From Actinomycetota bacterium (GTDB lineage: Bacteria; Actinomycetota; Thermoleophilia; UBA2241), in NCBI GenBank assembly GCA_003132645.1, contig PKYM01000191.1, positions 14,972 to 21,816 of the forward strand: a DNA stretch of 6,845 nucleotides, given 5' to 3'. Every line of letters starts with the position of its first letter. Within the stretch, counting starts at the first letter, position 1. Shown here in pieces: positions 4,729 through 6,845 of this stretch. Below the pieces are notes generated by a model. It searched no databases. It had not been told where the DNA came from and saw only the letters and a list, made by a program, of their open reading frames with translations. The position numbers and the translations under genes are program-made.

Positions 4729-6706
4729 CCGGCGCGGCGAACGCCGCTGGCCGATCCGCACAGGCCGCAGCGACCGGCCCGTGGTGCAACCGCCCTCTGT
4801 GGCCCTGCGCGTCGTGCTTGTCGGCGCCATCGCCGTCGGCCTGATCGGCGTCATCGTCTTTCGGCTCTGGTTTCTGCAGATCCTGTCGGCTCAGCAGTAT
4901 GTCTCCCAGGCCAACGACAATCGTCTGCGCACCGTCGCCGTGCTGGCCCCCCGCGGCACGATCCTCGATCGCAGTGGCGCCGTCATGGTCGACAATCGCC
5001 CCGGCCTGGCGGTCGGGATCCGGCCGATGGATGTGCCTTCGGGGCAGCTTCGCCCGCTTGTCATCAGGTTGTCGGCCCTGTTGCGCATGAAGCCCGCCGA
5101 GATCAGGCGCGAGATCGTCCACCAAGTGGGCGTGCCCTGGAACCAGGTCAGACAGGGACTCGGCCTGCAGTACGACTTCGTGACGGTCAAACAGGACACC
5201 GATCGGCGCATCGTGTCGTACCTGCTCGAGCACACCCTGGCCTACCCCGGTGTCGAGGTGCGCCAGAACTACCTGCGCGACTATCCGCTGGGCGAGCTCG
5301 GCGCCCACTTTCTGGGCCAGCTCGGCGAGATCTCCGCAAAGGAGCTCACCGAGCCGCAGTTTCGGGGCTACACCGCCGGCGACGTGGTCGGTCAGTCGGG
5401 CGTGGAGTACACCTACGACAAGTGGCTGCGTGGCACCGACGGTTCGGTGCGCGTCGAGGTCGACGCCAGCGGCCGGCCCAAGAAGGTCGTGGCCGGCGGC
5501 ACGCTGCCCCAGGCCGGCGACAACCTCCAGCTCTCGATCGACACCCGCGTGCAGCGCGCCGCCGAGAATGCCGTCAACTACGGCATCAACCTGGCCCACG
5601 CCAACAACGAGCTGCGTGCCGACGGCGGCGCCGCGGTGGTGCTCGACGCGCACACCGGCGAGGTCATCGCCATGGCCAGCGAGCCCTCGTTTCAGCCATC
5701 CTGGTTCGTCGGTGGGCTGTCGGCCAAGCACTGGAGGAAGCTCAACGTAAAGACGACCCCGCTGCTCGATCGCACCACGCAGGGCCAGTACGCGCTGGGC
5801 TCGACCTTCAAGGTGGTCGACTCCATCGCCGGCCTCGAAAACGGCGTCATCACGGCGAGCACGACCTACGACTGCACCGGCGCCTACACGCCGCCGCATA
5901 CACTCGACAAGGCGGTCTGGCACTGCTGGATCTACCCGGGCGCGCACGGCTCGCTCGATCTGACGCAGGCCATCGTGCAGTCGTGCGACGTCTACTTCTA
6001 CAACGTCGGCTACGACTTCTACTCGCAAAAAGGCGAGGGTCTCGAGGACTGGGCCAAGCGCCTCGGCATGGGCCATCCGACCGGCATCGACCTGCCCGGC
6101 GAGGTCGCCGGCCTCGTGCCCACGCCGGAGTGGAAGAATGCCGCCTACACCCGCAAGACCGACCCCAAAGGTTGGCGCATCGACCGCCTCTGGAAGCCCG
6201 GCGACTCGGTCAACCTGGCGATCGGCCAGGGCAACCTCGAAGCCACCCCGATGCAGGCCGCCGTGACCTACGCCGCCCTCGCCAACGGCGGCTACCTTGT
6301 GACCCCGCACGTCGGCGTCAGGGTGGTCGACTCGCAGGGCAAGCTCGTGCGCCGCCTGCCCTTCAAGCAGCCGCGCAGCCTGGGCATTTCGGCGAGCACC
6401 ATCGCCACCGTCCAGAACGCGCTCCACGAGGCGGCTACCACGCCGGCCGGCACGTCGTATCCGGTGTTCGGCCACTACCCGGTGGCGGTGGCCGGCAAGA
6501 CCGGCACGGCGCAGGTCGCCGGGCAGGGCGACTACGCCTGGTATTGCAGCTACGCGCCGGCCAACGACCCCCAGTACGTGGTCGTCGTGATGATCCAGCA
6601 GGGCGGCCACGGCGGCGTGAGCGCGGCGCCCGCCGCCCGCATGATCTACGACTCGCTGTTCCATGTCAGCGGCGGCCAGGTGACCGGCGCCGTGCACAGC
6701 GACTGA
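4706..6706 (+). CDS. mrdA: Penicillin-binding protein 2, elongation transpeptidase (666 aa)
   Basis: PBP2 is the class B penicillin-binding protein that cross-links peptidoglycan during lateral growth and forms the synthase with RodA. After a basic cytoplasmic N-terminus comes one membrane helix (about 34-55). The pedestal/dimerisation domain follows (about 70-260, with LAPRGTILDRSG at 79-90 and GVEYTYDKWLRG). The transpeptidase domain begins near residue 305. Its three active-site motifs are present: STFK with nucleophile Ser366 and Lys369, SCD at 426-428 (in the SxN position, as in many MrdA proteins), and KTGT at 598-601. The residues before the nucleophile read YALGSTFK, where most relatives have a PGSTFK-type sequence. 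The C-terminal GGHGGVSAAPAAR is typical. Length is within the family range. The start is GTG at 4706, overlapping mreD by 23 bases; rodA follows after 5 bases, matching the functional pair. Confidence 0.96.
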   Translation: MSVYLRRNRRGERRWPIRTGRSDRPVVQPPSVALRVVLVGAIAVGLIGVIVFRLWFLQILSAQQYVSQANDNRLRTVAVLAPRGTILDRSGAVMVDNRPGLAVGIRPMDVPSGQLRPLVIRLSALLRMKPAEIRREIVHQVGVPWNQVRQGLGLQYDFVTVKQDTDRRIVSYLLEHTLAYPGVEVRQNYLRDYPLGELGAHFLGQLGEISAKELTEPQFRGYTAGDVVGQSGVEYTYDKWLRGTDGSVRVEVDASGRPKKVVAGGTLPQAGDNLQLSIDTRVQRAAENAVNYGINLAHANNELRADGGAAVVLDAHTGEVIAMASEPSFQPSWFVGGLSAKHWRKLNVKTTPLLDRTTQGQYALGSTFKVVDSIAGLENGVITASTTYDCTGAYTPPHTLDKAVWHCWIYPGAHGSLDLTQAIVQSCDVYFYNVGYDFYSQKGEGLEDWAKRLGMGHPTGIDLPGEVAGLVPTPEWKNAAYTRKTDPKGWRIDRLWKPGDSVNLAIGQGNLEATPMQAAVTYAALANGGYLVTPHVGVRVVDSQGKLVRRLPFKQPRSLGISASTIATVQNALHEAATTPAGTSYPVFGHYPVAVAGKTGTAQVAGQGDYAWYCSYAPANDPQYVVVVMIQQGGHGGVSAAPAARMIYDSLFHVSGGQVTGAVHSD

Positions 6707-6711
6707 CGCCC

Positions 6712-6845
6712 GTGGACCTGCGCTCGTACCTGCGCCACCTCGACTACATCGTGCTGCTCGCGGCGGCGGGGTTGCTGGTCTACGGCGTGGCGATGATCTA
6801 CTTCGCCACCCGCCACGACGTGGGCACGTCGCCCCTCTACTACGC
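6712..6845 (+). CDS. rodA: RodA, SEDS peptidoglycan glycosyltransferase (5' part only)
   Basis: RodA polymerises lipid II into glycan strands together with PBP2 during cell elongation. Only the first 44 codons are present before the window ends. They read as a short charged N-terminus (VDLRSYLRHLDY) and the first membrane helix (about 13-33: IVLLAAAGLLVYGVAMIYFAT). The ending MIYFATRHD corresponds to the MIYSATR-type motif found at this point in RodA/FtsW proteins. The start is GTG at 6712, 5 bases after the mrdA stop, with no clear Shine-Dalgarno, so coupling to mrdA translation is likely. With so little sequence FtsW cannot be excluded on motif alone, but placement directly after mrdA strongly favours RodA. 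Confidence 0.85.
   Translation, partial: MDLRSYLRHLDYIVLLAAAGLLVYGVAMIYFATRHDVGTSPLYY

Noticed and set aside
4625..6697. A 690-codon open frame on the minus strand opposite mrdA
   Set aside because: Its translation is dominated by His, Asp, Val, Gly, Ala and Arg with no recognisable domain, and it mirrors a convincingly conserved mrdA. Long antisense frames arise from GC-biased codon use.
1..6845. CRISPR arrays, insertion sequences, tRNA or rRNA genes
   Set aside because: No regularly spaced repeats, transposase motifs, terminal inverted repeats of an element, or cloverleaf-like sequence were seen; genes fill nearly all of the window.

Overview
The window is a very GC-rich bacterial chromosome segment in which every supportable gene lies on the + strand. 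It carries a nucleotide and housekeeping block (ndk, maf) followed by the cell-elongation cluster mreB-mreC-mreD-mrdA-rodA. High GC, frequent GTG starts, GC-only hairpin terminators without a T tract, and this gene order suggest a rod-shaped Actinomycetota member, perhaps a deep lineage such as Coriobacteriia or Thermoleophilia. That placement is inference and was not tested by any search.

Region 1-400 holds a promoter-like TATACT, a strong ribosome binding site, an unrecognised 42-residue single-pass membrane protein (80-208), and a 192-base gap with a second -10-like element. Region 401-928 encodes a two-pass membrane protein with two C-terminal zinc ribbons. It is followed at once by two adjacent perfect GC-rich hairpins (931-974 and 981-1030), which probably end that transcript. 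Next come ndk (1087-1500) and maf (1481-2200), overlapping by 20 bases.

A promoter (TTGGCT, 17 bases, TACTAT) at 2221-2249 then starts the elongation cluster. mreB (actin-like filament) is followed by mreC (bitopic scaffold), mreD (polytopic membrane partner), mrdA (PBP2, transpeptidase) and the start of rodA (SEDS glycosyltransferase, cut by the window end). The junctions are 15 bases, a 1-base overlap, a 23-base overlap and 5 bases, so this is almost certainly one translationally coupled operon. Together the products build the lateral wall: MreB filaments, linked through MreC and MreD, guide the RodA-PBP2 synthase.

I do not see a previously undescribed system. The items most worth a second look are the absence of any ATG, GTG or TTG start for full-length mreB (the apparent start is ATC, with well-placed promoter and ribosome binding site), a low-complexity GLAPA-repeat insertion inside Maf, the double terminator-like hairpins, and the small membrane protein.
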